Assembly: GCF_003339845.1 (NCBI RefSeq)
Contig: NZ_PPTR01000011.1
Span: forward strand, 61,164 to 125,163
Direction: 5' to 3'
From: Gordonibacter sp. 28C
GTDB lineage: Bacteria > Actinomycetota > Coriobacteriia > Coriobacteriales > Eggerthellaceae
DNA: 64,000 nucleotides
Shown: positions 35,477 to 45,130 of the stretch, piece by piece
Layout of the letters: every line of letters begins with the position of its first letter
How positions within the stretch are numbered: position 1 is the stretch's first letter
Made by a program: the position numbers and the translations under genes
Notes under the pieces: model-generated
What the model was told of the DNA's origin: nothing
What the model saw: the letters and a program-made list of their open reading frames with translations, nothing else
The model's database searches: none

Positions 35477-38158
35477 ATGGCAAGCACGCAGGATAAAACG
35501 GTCTACAAGACCACAGGGTGGTGCGGATTCGCGTCGGGCAGCAATACGGCTGCCGTCGATGTCAAAGACGGCAAGATCGCCCGCATCCGCCCCGTGCATT
35601 TCGAGGAGGAATACACCGAAGACGAGATCAATCCATGGAAGATCGAGGTGAGGGGCCATACCCTTACGAGCGGCATGACCACTACAGTGTCGCCCATGGC
35701 GCTTGCCTACAAGAAGCGCGTCTATTCTCCGAACCGCGTTCCTTACCCGCTCAAGCGCGTGGATTGGGATCCTCAGGGCGAGAGGAATCCGCAAAACCGC
35801 GGCATCTCGAAGTACGAGCGCATCAGCTGGGACGAGGCGACCCAGATTTGCGCCGATGAGATTCGCCGCGTCATAGACACGTACGGGAATTACTCGATTC
35901 TTTGCCAGGGCGACGGTCATGGCGAAACAAAGGTCATACATGCAAGCCATGGCTGCAACACCCGCCTCATGGGCCTGATGGGCGGCTTCACCCTCCAAGC
36001 AAGGCAGCCGGACAGCTGGGAAGGCTGGTATTGGGGAGCCAAGCACATGTGGGGCATGAATCCGCTCGGCCAGCAGGCCTTGCAGGAGAACACGCTTTGG
36101 GATATCAGCGAAAACGCCGACGCCGTTATCTGCGTCGGTTGCGATCCCGAGACCACTCCGTGGGGCTGGGGCGGCTTCATGGCCTCCAAGATCAGCTATT
36201 TCTGGTCTGAGATCGGCATCAAACAGATATACATTTGCCCGGACCTCAACTACGGTGCGGCGATCCATGCGGACAAGTGGATAACCCCGCTTCCGAACAC
36301 CGACGCTGCCCTTTGGCTTGGAGTAGCCTATACCTGGATCGAAGAGGGAACGTACGAAAAAGAGTACGTCGCAACGCATACCGAGGGATTCGATTGGTTC
36401 GAGCGCTACGTCATGGGCGGCGAGGACGGCATCCCCAAAACCCCTCGGTGGGCAGAGTCGAAATGCGGCGTTCCGGCGGCGGAGATCAAGGCGCTTGCGC
36501 GCTATTGGGCAAGGCACAACGTCTCGACCGCCCACTGCAACGGCGGCGGATACATCCGCAGCTGCTTCTCGACGGAGCCCGCACGTTTAGAGGTCGCTCT
36601 TCTCGCGATGCAGGGCGTGGGGGCTCCCGGTCGCACGATGTTCAAGTTCATCGAGTGGGGGTTGTTCGGCATGGAGGGCTTGAACTCGCTTCCCAAGGGC
36701 GAGTGGGGCACCTTCATGTGGGCGGCTTATTCCGGGCATGTCCAAGGAACGTACCTCACGAGCTTCATCCCGCAAACGCTGGTTCCGAAGGCAATCCTCA
36801 TGCCCGAAGGGGAAAAGCTTTCGTGGCCGGGACGCGTCGTGTGCAACATGCCGCTGGAGGACCAGTACGTCGACTACGAGTTCCCGCTTCCAGGTGCCGA
36901 GCGCATCCATATGATCTGGACGGACACTCCTTGCTGGTCGACATGCTGGAACGGCGGAAACACCATGCAAGAGGCCCTGCGCGACGAGTCGATAGAGTTC
37001 TACCTTGTGCAGCATCCTTGGATGGAGAACGACACGCTGTTCGCCGACATCATTTTGCCCATCTCGACCAAATTCGAGCAGGACGACATCGGGACTTCGT
37101 TCCAATGCGGTGAAAACGACATGGTGGTCGACGAGCTGCCGGCGATCGATCCGCTTGGCGAGGCCAAGACCGATGCGGAAGCCGTTTTGGCTATCGCGGA
37201 AAAGCTCGGCATGGCGGAAGAGCTTATGGAAGAGTGGTGCTATTCCCCCGATTTGAAAGGCGCCGTTGCCGGCAAGTCGGGCGGACAGATAGCGCCCGAC
37301 CAGGTAGGCCACATCATGGGCGAGCCGTCGTTTGAAACGATGAAGCGCGTCGGTTACGAATTCGGCGGATGCAGCGAGCATATGCCCTTCGAGAAATTCC
37401 AGGAAAAGGGTTATCTGCCGATTCGCTTCAAGGACGAAGCCGATTGGAAAAGCGATCCTATCGGCATGCGCGCGTTCTACGAAGACCCCGAGAACAACCC
37501 GCTTGAAACGCCAACGGGCAAGATCGAGTTCTACTCGTTGAGCATCCATGAGCACTGGCCGAACGACCCTGAGCGACCTGAGGTTCCGCATTGGATCGAA
37601 GAGTCCGACGAGCATAAAGAGCGCCTGTCGAGCGATCGGGCCAAGGACTATCCTTTCTTGCTCATGTCGAATCATCCTCGCTGGCGCGTTCATGCGCAGG
37701 GAGACGACATCACCTGGTTCCGCGAGATTGCGACGTGCAAGGTCACGGGGCCTGACGGGTACCAGTACGAACCCGTTTGGATCAACCCGCGCGATGCCGA
37801 AAGGCTTGGCATCGAGAACGGTGACATCGTTCGTCTGTACAACGAACGCGGCAGCGTTTTGGGCGGGGCGATGATAACCGAGCGCATCCGCGAGAACGTT
37901 TTGAGCCAGGACCATGGAGCGCGTGTGGACGGCATCGTCCTCGGCACGGGCGGACTCGATCGCGGCGGCGCGAACAACCTCATCTGCCCAAGCGCGACGA
38001 CTTCCAAGAACGCGCCCGGCGAAGTGACCAACGGCTTCCTCGTCGGAATCGAAAAGGCCGATGTTTTCGAACTGGCCGAGAAATACCCCGAGGAGTTCAA
38101 TCGACCGTTCGACAAGTCCGAGGGCGCTCTCGCCAGCACAAAAATCGTTCGAGCTTAA
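35477..38158 (+). CDS. Pyrogallol transhydroxylase-like molybdoenzyme, large subunit
   Basis: An 893-residue DMSO-reductase-family protein, close in length to the Pelobacter pyrogallol-phloroglucinol transhydroxylase large subunit (about 875). Like that enzyme, and unlike the one at 17.1 kb, it lacks the N-terminal FeS cysteines: only C16 (TGWCGF) is present. Molybdopterin-domain landmarks include GNYSILCQGDGHGETKVIH, WEGWYWGAKHMWGMNPLG, VGCDPETTPWGWGGF and the C-terminal SNHPRWRVHAQGDD. There is no twin-arginine signal. The start is the ATG at 35477 after AGAGGAGG. A phenolic or catechol-type substrate is inferred from homology; gut catechol dehydroxylases are the alternative. Confidence 0.82.
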   Translation: MASTQDKTVYKTTGWCGFASGSNTAAVDVKDGKIARIRPVHFEEEYTEDEINPWKIEVRGHTLTSGMTTTVSPMALAYKKRVYSPNRVPYPLKRVDWDPQGERNPQNRGISKYERISWDEATQICADEIRRVIDTYGNYSILCQGDGHGETKVIHASHGCNTRLMGLMGGFTLQARQPDSWEGWYWGAKHMWGMNPLGQQALQENTLWDISENADAVICVGCDPETTPWGWGGFMASKISYFWSEIGIKQIYICPDLNYGAAIHADKWITPLPNTDAALWLGVAYTWIEEGTYEKEYVATHTEGFDWFERYVMGGEDGIPKTPRWAESKCGVPAAEIKALARYWARHNVSTAHCNGGGYIRSCFSTEPARLEVALLAMQGVGAPGRTMFKFIEWGLFGMEGLNSLPKGEWGTFMWAAYSGHVQGTYLTSFIPQTLVPKAILMPEGEKLSWPGRVVCNMPLEDQYVDYEFPLPGAERIHMIWTDTPCWSTCWNGGNTMQEALRDESIEFYLVQHPWMENDTLFADIILPISTKFEQDDIGTSFQCGENDMVVDELPAIDPLGEAKTDAEAVLAIAEKLGMAEELMEEWCYSPDLKGAVAGKSGGQIAPDQVGHIMGEPSFETMKRVGYEFGGCSEHMPFEKFQEKGYLPIRFKDEADWKSDPIGMRAFYEDPENNPLETPTGKIEFYSLSIHEHWPNDPERPEVPHWIEESDEHKERLSSDRAKDYPFLLMSNHPRWRVHAQGDDITWFREIATCKVTGPDGYQYEPVWINPRDAERLGIENGDIVRLYNERGSVLGGAMITERIRENVLSQDHGARVDGIVLGTGGLDRGGANNLICPSATTSKNAPGEVTNGFLVGIEKADVFELAEKYPEEFNRPFDKSEGALASTKIVRA

Positions 38159-38185
38159 ATGAGGCTCTGTGGAGAGGATGGGAAC

Positions 38186-38986
38186 ATGTCCAAGAAAGTG
38201 TTTGTAGTAGACGTTGATAGGTGCAATGGCTGCCATAGCTGTCAAATTGCCTGCAAGGACGAGCACTGCGGTACCGCTTGGCTTCCGTATGCCGCGGGGC
38301 AACCGGACACGGGGCAATTCTGGTGCAAGGTGCAAGAAGAGGTGCACGGAAGCGTCCCGAAGGTCAATATCACGTACACGCCGATCATCGGCGCTCAAAG
38401 CGATGCCATCAAGGACTACGCCCCTGAACTGCTCATGGATAGGGATGACGGGCTGATCGTCATCGATCCGGAGAAGGCGAAAGGCCGCAAGGACCTAGCG
38501 GACAAATTCGAGGGCGTGTATTGGAACGAGGCGCTGGAGATCCCCCAGGGATGCACCGGTTGCGCTCATCTGATAGACGATGGCTGGAACGTTCCGCGCT
38601 GCGTCGATGCCTGCCCTATAGGAGGCTTGCGCTTCGGCGACGAAAGCGAATTCGCGGAAGAGATCGGTAAGGCGGAGAAGCTCGACCCCGAATCGAACGT
38701 CTATTACCTCAATCTTCCCAAGCGCTGGGTCGCGGGGCAGGTCATCGACGACGCAGCCGACGAGGTGGTCATAGGGGCGAAGGTGTCCCTGGAGCCTCTT
38801 GACGGTTCTTTCGAGGCCCTGGAGACGGCAACCGACGAATTCGGCGACTTCTGGTTCAGAAACCTGAAGGAGGCGGATTACCGCCTGACGGTCTCGGCTG
38901 CAGGGTATGCTTCTCGGGAACAGACCGCATCCACCAAGGAAGCCGATTGCAATGCGGGAATGATTCTCTTGGAAAAGTCCGCCTAG
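38186..38986 (+). CDS. Ferredoxin-like subunit with transthyretin/Cna-B-like C-terminal domain
   Basis: A 266-residue partner of the molybdoenzyme. The FeS part has C13, C16, C19, C23 (CNGCHSCQIAC), then CTGCAHL and CVDACPIGG. From about residue 195 there is a beta-sandwich domain with the Cna-B/transthyretin pattern (VIGAKVSLEPLD, TDEFGDFWFRNL, ADYRLTVSAAGYAS). The pyrogallol transhydroxylase small subunit has the same two-part plan. The start is the ATG at 38186 after GAGAGGATGGG, 27 bases after the large subunit stop, so the two are one transcript. Confidence 0.85.
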   Translation: MSKKVFVVDVDRCNGCHSCQIACKDEHCGTAWLPYAAGQPDTGQFWCKVQEEVHGSVPKVNITYTPIIGAQSDAIKDYAPELLMDRDDGLIVIDPEKAKGRKDLADKFEGVYWNEALEIPQGCTGCAHLIDDGWNVPRCVDACPIGGLRFGDESEFAEEIGKAEKLDPESNVYYLNLPKRWVAGQVIDDAADEVVIGAKVSLEPLDGSFEALETATDEFGDFWFRNLKEADYRLTVSAAGYASREQTASTKEADCNAGMILLEKSA

Positions 38987-39374
38987 GCACACGAAACAAC
39001 GTTCTTGTCGCGGGACTGCATCGAAACGAACGAGACCCCGAATGTTGGACGGTTGCATAAAGTTCTCAAGCGGCTCTGATCGAATGGCCTCGGTATCGCA
39101 CCGGGGCCATTCCCTTTAGACCGACCTGGTAGCGGCCGTTGTTCCGATAGTGCAAGTGCTGAACATGTCCTGATTGGGGACAGTCCCCAATCAGGACATT
39201 TTGCCGCAGGTGCGGCGGTTCTGGCACGAATGGGGCCGATCTGGCAGGTACGGATCCGCGCCCTGGTCACGATGCGACGTACACTTATCCCATAGCCGAT
39301 ATCGCCCGTGCCGCGCAGGCTGGCCGTGTTCGTGCGGACGACTTCGGACGGCTCGACGTGAACGGGGTGGTCGC
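38987..39374. other. Intergenic region at the right edge of the island
   Basis: A 388-base gap with no supported gene. It contains the perfect palindrome at 39166-39198 (listed separately). Composition returns to the high-GC type within it, so the island boundary lies here. Confidence 0.5.
39166..39198. repeat. Perfect 33-bp palindrome (GGGGACAGTCCCC core)
   Basis: Arms TGTCCTGATTGGGGAC and its exact complement around one A. The GGGGAC/GTCCCC core recalls REP sequences handled by Y1 (RAYT-type) transposases. No transposase lies nearby. Confidence 0.85.
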
Positions 39375-42300
39375 ATGGAAACTAGGGGGAAGCGCGCGTT
39401 TTCGATGGCGATGGCGCTGGCTTTGGCGCTGGGGCTCGTGCCCGCAGCCGCCTTCGCCGAGGAGCCCGGGGCGACGCCCCCGGCTGGCGAGACGATTTCC
39501 AGCGAAGCCCCAACCGGCGGGACGGCGCCCGGCGAGACCCCGCCGGAGGCGACGGACGAACCCGCAGTCGACGGCGCAGCCAAGCCCGCGCCCGAGAACC
39601 CGGTGCCCGGCGAGGCCCCGTCGTCGTCTGAAGACGCCGCGAACGCGGCTTCCAACGCCCTCGGCGCGAGCGCTCCCACGAAGAAGCAGCACGATTTCGG
39701 CGACGGGAGCGGCCCGCTGGAGACTATCGTCATCCAAACCAACGTCGAGCTGGCGATGGTCGGAAAAGACCCCGCGTACCCGGCCGACGCGAACTACTAC
39801 CTCGCCTCCGGGGTGTATCGGATGAAGTCCGATTTCGCTCCCATCGACGCGACGTTCACCGGGCGCTTCGACGGCAACGGCGCGCAAATCGATCTCGCGA
39901 TGGACGTTCGCTTCGTGCGCGGGACGGCCGACGCCGGCATCTCCTTCCTGTCGATGTTCCGCAAGAACGCCGGCCTGATCGAGAACCTGCTCATAACCGG
40001 AGCGGTCACCACGTCCAATTCCCTCGAACCTGCCGCCGTCATGTACGCCTCGGCGCTGGCGTACGAGAACAGCGGCACCATCCGCAACGTGAAGCTGGAC
40101 TGCGCCATCGGGCCGGTGGGCCTGGTGGGCGGCATCGCGTGCCTCAACGAGGCCGGCGGCGTCATCGAAGGCTGCACCGCGGACGGCGATTTGCAGGGAA
40201 CGACCGTCGGCGGCATCGCGCTGTCGTCGTCGGGCCGCATCGCGTCCTGCGAAAGCCATCTCGACCTCGAGGGGCAGGGTGCGGGCATCGCAACCCGCGC
40301 GGAGGGCAAGGCGGTTTTCGAGAACTGCGTCAATTACGGGAACATCACGGGCACGGCTGCCGACGCGGCCGGCTGCTTCCTCTACTTCAACGACGATGCG
40401 CGTGCGGTCAACTGCGCGAACTACGGCGCCGTGGCGAACACCAGCTCCGACAACAACTCGTTGACGGGCGGCATCCTGGCGCATTTGGACGGCAAGGGCG
40501 TTCTGGAGAACTGCGAGAACCACGGCACCGTGTCGGGCGACGGCTCGGTCGGCGGCATCGTGGGCAGCATCAGCCCCGAGATCGATTACGACTGCTACGT
40601 CACGGGGTGCGTGAACCACGGCGCCGTGTCGGGCACGGGCGACGGCGTGGGCGGCATCGCAGGCACCAACAACGCCGGCGTCTTGCTGTGCGTGAACCAC
40701 GGCGCCGTGCAGGGCCGCTCGGAAGTCGGCGGCGTGATCGGCGACAACAAGACGTTCGGCATGGCCCAGTCGCTTTTGAACGACGGCGACGTGAGCGGCG
40801 CGGACAACGTGGGCGGCATCGCGGGCAGCACCTCGGCCTCGAAGGTGATCTTCAAGGTGCCCATCGGGTTGGACCACGCGCTCGGCCTGTGCGCCAACTA
40901 CGGCGCCGTGACGGGAACCGGTACGGGCTGCGGCGGTGTGGTGGGCTATCTGAGCGGACACTATCTGGAGGATTGCTTCAGCGAGGGCGACGTGCGCGGC
41001 AACCTGCGGGTGGGCGGCGTCGCAGGCGACGCGAGCGCGGATATCGCGTACTGCTACTCCACGGGCGACGTGGAAGGCGAAAACGCGGTGGGCGGCATCG
41101 CGGGCGACATGACGGACACGCCCCAGCCGCGCAGCCTGAGCGATTGCTACGTGGCGGGCGGCGTCTCGGGCTCGGACGACGTGGGAGCGTTCGTCGGCGC
41201 GCGCAACAAGAGCACGGGGAACTCCCGCCTGAGCGATCTGTACTACAACGCCGACCGCGTGAGCCTCTCCCCGGTGGGCGACAACCCGACCAACAACAAC
41301 GACGTCCGCGTCGAGGGGCGCACGACCGACCAGATGCTGGAAGAGGGCTTGCGCGACGAGCTGGGCGACAGCCGGTGGTCGTACACGAGCGCGCGCTCGA
41401 CATCCCACGACGGCGCGTTCGAGCTGCGCTGCTATCCGCTGTTGGCCCCGTTCGCGCCGGGCGGGGCGGCGGCCGCGCTCGGCGTCGGATACTCCGGCAT
41501 CGTGTCGCGGCACGACTTCGAGAGCCAAGAACTCGACGGTTCGACGACGCCGGTGTTCGAGGAGTTCGCCTTCCTCTACACCGCAGACGATCTGCTTGAG
41601 GCCGAGCATCATCCCGATCAGAACTACGTGCTGGCAAACGATATCTACCTGGGCACGGCGTTCGCCGGGTTGGGCGGCGCGCAGGGGTATCGCGGCAAAT
41701 TCGACGGCATGGGGCATACCGTCACGCTGTCGTACGACATGGCCGGATTGGCGGCCGTGCTCGACGGCGGCAGGATCATGAACGTGAAGGTGGACGGCGT
41801 TCCGCATCTCGACAGCGAACCATGCGGCTCCCTTGCGGGCGAGGTCCGCAGCAACGCGATGCTGTACAACTGCATAGGCAGCGCGATGCCCGAAGGCAGC
41901 ATGGCCGGCGGCGTGGCGGGACTCGTGTCCGGCGACGACGTGCTCATCCGCGCGTGCGCGTGCGAGGAGGACATCATGGCGCCGCATGCCGACGGCGTGG
42001 GCGGCCTGGTGGGCGCGGTGACGGGCGATCGGCTGCTTGTTCGGGATTGCAACGTCGAGACGGACCAGCTGTGGGGCCACGATTACACGGGCGGCCTGGT
42101 GGGAAAGCTTGCGGGCGACGACGCGCGGATTTCCGATTGCACCGCGCGCTGCAGGATTCAAAGCGAGGATATGACGGGCGGCTTGGTGGGGGAGCTGTCC
42201 GGTGCGAACGCGCAGATAACGAACTGCTCGTGCGTTGGCGAGGTTTACGGCGCCTCGACGACCGGCGGGCTCGTGGGCGGCCTGTCGGGTGCGAACGCGC

Positions 42301-44918
42301 AGGTGGAAGGGGCTTCCCACGACGGCCTCGTCTCCTGCTGGAGCGGCAAGATCGGCGGCGTCGTCGGGCGGCTGTCGGGCGTGGACGCGCATCTGGGAGA
42401 CGTTTCCTGCAGCGGAAAGGTTGTCGGGCATGACGCGACCGGCGGTTTCGTCGGAGAGCTGGCGGCAGACGACTTCGCACTTGCGTCGTACACGAACACG
42501 ACACCGGTGCGCGGCGACAGCGCCGTGGGCGGCATATTCGGGCTCGTGACGGGTGCGCGCGCGACCTTGTCCGCATGTGCCAACGACGCCGCCGTGACCG
42601 TCAACGAGGAGGCGAAGGGGCCCGTGGGGATCGGCGGCGTGGCGGGCCAGGTCGAGGGCGAAGGCGCCGTGCTGGACGGGTGTTCGAACTCCGGCGCCAT
42701 CAGCGGCGGCGAGCGCGCGGGCGGCATCGTGGGCGACATGACCGCTGCAAACGCCGCCGTGCGTTCTGCCGCGAACGACGGCAAGGTGACGGGCGGCTAC
42801 TCGACCGGCGGCCTGGTCGGTCGCGCGGAGGGCGACGGCGCGCGGATCGAGTCCGGCTCGAACACGGCCAGCGTGACGGGCGGCGATTCGACCGGCGGCC
42901 TCGTCGGCTCCATCTCCTGCATCGACGGCGTGTACGCTTCGTACAACACCGGCAAGGTGACAGGTGGCGAAGGGGTTGGCGGCGTCGCGGGAACCTTGCA
43001 CGGCCCGACTTCGGGCGGCTCGTCGAGGATCAAGGGGTGCGCCAACCATGCCCAGGTGCGTGGCAGAAACGAGGTGGGCGGCGTCGTGGGCGAGATGGAC
43101 TACTCCTACGCCCACAGCTCTGTGACCGAGAGCCTCAACATCGGCGGGGTTTCCGCCGAGGAGCAGGAGTATGCCTACGTGGGCGGCATCGTGGGCCGCT
43201 ACTACGCGCACGGCACGATCAAAGACTGCTACAGCGGCGGGCGCGTGACCGCGCCCGCCATCGAGACGAGCTACGCCGGCGGCATCGCGTCCTACTCGTC
43301 GGGACTGCCGGGCGAGGTGGAGAACTGCTGGTACGCAACGGAGGCGAACATGCAGGTCGAAGGAGCGCTTATGTCCCACAGCGGCTCCATGCAGGACGAC
43401 AAGTACGTCAACGTGAGCGGGCTTTCCATCGTCGATATGACCGGCGAAGACGCGTTGTCCGCGCTTGAGTTCTCGGAGCCGGCGAATTGGCGGACGCGGG
43501 CGAACGAAGGCGCCGCCTCCGACGGCGCGCCCGCGCAGGTCATGAACTTCCCCGCGCCCGCCGTGCTGGCCGAGCGCGAGGGCTACCCGTGGCCGCGCAT
43601 CGAGAACCGCATCGTGGACATCACGCCCGACGATCTCGTGCAGACGAAGACCTACACGGGCAAGCCGACGGCCTTCGATCTGGAGCTTCCCGGCAACCCG
43701 TACTACACGGTGCGGTACTGGTACGGCTTCGACGGGCATTGGGACTGGACGGAGGTGCCGCCGACGGTGCCGAGCGACGAGCCTTACCTGGTCAGCATCA
43801 AGATAGACGAACCGTACTACACGGCGAACGGCGTGACCGACGATCACGGGTGCTTCGAAGGCCACCTCACCATCGAGAAGGCCCCTTGCACCATCAAGGC
43901 CGACGATCAGGCCATTCTGTACGGCGAGGACGAGCCGGACTACACGTATACGGTGGAAGGGCTGGTGAACGGCGAGACGCCCGACGTGATCGACGCCGTC
44001 GGCGCACCGCGCATCTCCAGCTGGTGGGAGCTTGGCACGCATGAGATCGCCTTCTACAGTGCAAGCGACGACTGCTACGACATCACCTTGCTCCCCGGCA
44101 CGCTCACGGTGACACAGGACAGCGCGGAGGGGCGTTTCGCCGTCAGCGGCGAGAAGGGCGGCAACGGCCACGACGATTGGTACGTGGGCCCCGTCACCAT
44201 CGCGCCGGACGGGCGCGACGGCTACGATCGCATACGCGACCAGAGAAGCGCTGAGTGGAAGGCCTCGCTCACCATCACGAGCGATACGCCGCAAACCGTG
44301 CTCGAGACCATCGAGGTGAAGAAGTCGTCGACGGGCGCGTACACGTCGAAGAAGGAGGTGCCGCTCAACGTGTGCACGGCGCCGCTCACGCTGACGCGGC
44401 TCTCGCTCTCGAACGGGTCGGTCTCCTACGATCCGGCCACCGCGACGCTCGAGCTGACGTTCAGCCAGCCCGTGGAGCGGGGCCGCGGGTTCTTCGCGGT
44501 GCTCGCGCTCGACGGCGCCGAGCTGGCCCGCCTCGACGCGAACGGCCCGCAGGTGCGGATTTCAGATGACGGCTTGGTTGCAAGGCTGGTACTGCCGCGG
44601 GCGCTCGAAGCAGGGACGTTCTACCGTCTTGCGGTCGACGGCGAGGCGCTGTACAGCCGCTATGGCGCGCGGCTGGTCGGCGCGGGGGAGGGCGCGTGGC
44701 GGTTCGGCCCGGACACGAATGCGGACGAGCCGGTGTTCGAGCCCGCGTCCGTTGCGACCGAGGCCGCCGGGACGGACGGCGGCGACGCTTCCGCGCCGAC
44801 GGCGCCCGTGCGCACGGGCGACGCGGCCGCACCGGTCGCGGCTGGCCTGGCGCTGGCATCCGCCGCAGCGACGGCGGCCGTCGCGCTCGCAGCCCGCAGG
44901 CGGCGCGCGTCGAAGTAG
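39375..44918 (+). CDS. Very large GLUG-repeat surface protein with MBG-like domain and sortase-like tail
   Basis: An 1847-residue exported protein. The signal peptide ends near AFA (residue 28), followed by a Pro/Glu/Ala-rich linker. From about residue 200 to 1340 it has several dozen short repeats of the form NxGxVxGxxxVGGIVG (GLUG type), as in adhesins and IgA-protease-like proteins. About 1498-1580 is an MBG-like domain (CTIKADDQAILYGEDEP to GTLTVTQ), then another beta-rich domain. The C-terminus PVRTGDAAAPVAAG plus a hydrophobic helix and RRRRASK is a weak LPXTG-type anchor. No protease motif was found, so adhesion or matrix binding is more likely. Confidence 0.85.
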   Translation: METRGKRAFSMAMALALALGLVPAAAFAEEPGATPPAGETISSEAPTGGTAPGETPPEATDEPAVDGAAKPAPENPVPGEAPSSSEDAANAASNALGASAPTKKQHDFGDGSGPLETIVIQTNVELAMVGKDPAYPADANYYLASGVYRMKSDFAPIDATFTGRFDGNGAQIDLAMDVRFVRGTADAGISFLSMFRKNAGLIENLLITGAVTTSNSLEPAAVMYASALAYENSGTIRNVKLDCAIGPVGLVGGIACLNEAGGVIEGCTADGDLQGTTVGGIALSSSGRIASCESHLDLEGQGAGIATRAEGKAVFENCVNYGNITGTAADAAGCFLYFNDDARAVNCANYGAVANTSSDNNSLTGGILAHLDGKGVLENCENHGTVSGDGSVGGIVGSISPEIDYDCYVTGCVNHGAVSGTGDGVGGIAGTNNAGVLLCVNHGAVQGRSEVGGVIGDNKTFGMAQSLLNDGDVSGADNVGGIAGSTSASKVIFKVPIGLDHALGLCANYGAVTGTGTGCGGVVGYLSGHYLEDCFSEGDVRGNLRVGGVAGDASADIAYCYSTGDVEGENAVGGIAGDMTDTPQPRSLSDCYVAGGVSGSDDVGAFVGARNKSTGNSRLSDLYYNADRVSLSPVGDNPTNNNDVRVEGRTTDQMLEEGLRDELGDSRWSYTSARSTSHDGAFELRCYPLLAPFAPGGAAAALGVGYSGIVSRHDFESQELDGSTTPVFEEFAFLYTADDLLEAEHHPDQNYVLANDIYLGTAFAGLGGAQGYRGKFDGMGHTVTLSYDMAGLAAVLDGGRIMNVKVDGVPHLDSEPCGSLAGEVRSNAMLYNCIGSAMPEGSMAGGVAGLVSGDDVLIRACACEEDIMAPHADGVGGLVGAVTGDRLLVRDCNVETDQLWGHDYTGGLVGKLAGDDARISDCTARCRIQSEDMTGGLVGELSGANAQITNCSCVGEVYGASTTGGLVGGLSGANAQVEGASHDGLVSCWSGKIGGVVGRLSGVDAHLGDVSCSGKVVGHDATGGFVGELAADDFALASYTNTTPVRGDSAVGGIFGLVTGARATLSACANDAAVTVNEEAKGPVGIGGVAGQVEGEGAVLDGCSNSGAISGGERAGGIVGDMTAANAAVRSAANDGKVTGGYSTGGLVGRAEGDGARIESGSNTASVTGGDSTGGLVGSISCIDGVYASYNTGKVTGGEGVGGVAGTLHGPTSGGSSRIKGCANHAQVRGRNEVGGVVGEMDYSYAHSSVTESLNIGGVSAEEQEYAYVGGIVGRYYAHGTIKDCYSGGRVTAPAIETSYAGGIASYSSGLPGEVENCWYATEANMQVEGALMSHSGSMQDDKYVNVSGLSIVDMTGEDALSALEFSEPANWRTRANEGAASDGAPAQVMNFPAPAVLAEREGYPWPRIENRIVDITPDDLVQTKTYTGKPTAFDLELPGNPYYTVRYWYGFDGHWDWTEVPPTVPSDEPYLVSIKIDEPYYTANGVTDDHGCFEGHLTIEKAPCTIKADDQAILYGEDEPDYTYTVEGLVNGETPDVIDAVGAPRISSWWELGTHEIAFYSASDDCYDITLLPGTLTVTQDSAEGRFAVSGEKGGNGHDDWYVGPVTIAPDGRDGYDRIRDQRSAEWKASLTITSDTPQTVLETIEVKKSSTGAYTSKKEVPLNVCTAPLTLTRLSLSNGSVSYDPATATLELTFSQPVERGRGFFAVLALDGAELARLDANGPQVRISDDGLVARLVLPRALEAGTFYRLAVDGEALYSRYGARLVGAGEGAWRFGPDTNADEPVFEPASVATEAAGTDGGDASAPTAPVRTGDAAAPVAAGLALASAAATAAVALAARRRRASK

Positions 44919-44931
44919 GAACCGGGCGTCG

Positions 44932-44968
44932 AACGGCCCGCCGCGCACTTCCGCGGCGGGCCGTTTTC
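44932..44968 (+). terminator. Rho-independent terminator after the GLUG protein
   Basis: Perfect 14-base arms (AACGGCCCGCCGCG and complement) around CACTTC, then TTCC; the distal arm itself ends in T. Confidence 0.85.
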
Positions 44969-45130
44969 CGTATCGGCCGCGCTTCCCGTTTTTCCGGCGG
45001 GCGATGGCGAATCCCAAGCGCGGTGCTGGGCATATTTGCTATGATAGTCAAACCAAATTGAGCCGCTTGTCGTCTATGGTTTCCACCGGGTGCGATGGCG
45101 ACGGGCACGTGACGGAAAGGACGTACGCAC

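Noticed and set aside
39285..44294. A 1669-residue open frame on the minus strand opposite the GLUG protein
   Set aside because: It is an antisense shadow of a high-GC gene: His/Arg/Ala-rich, no motifs, no ribosome site, while the + strand frame has a signal peptide and repeats.
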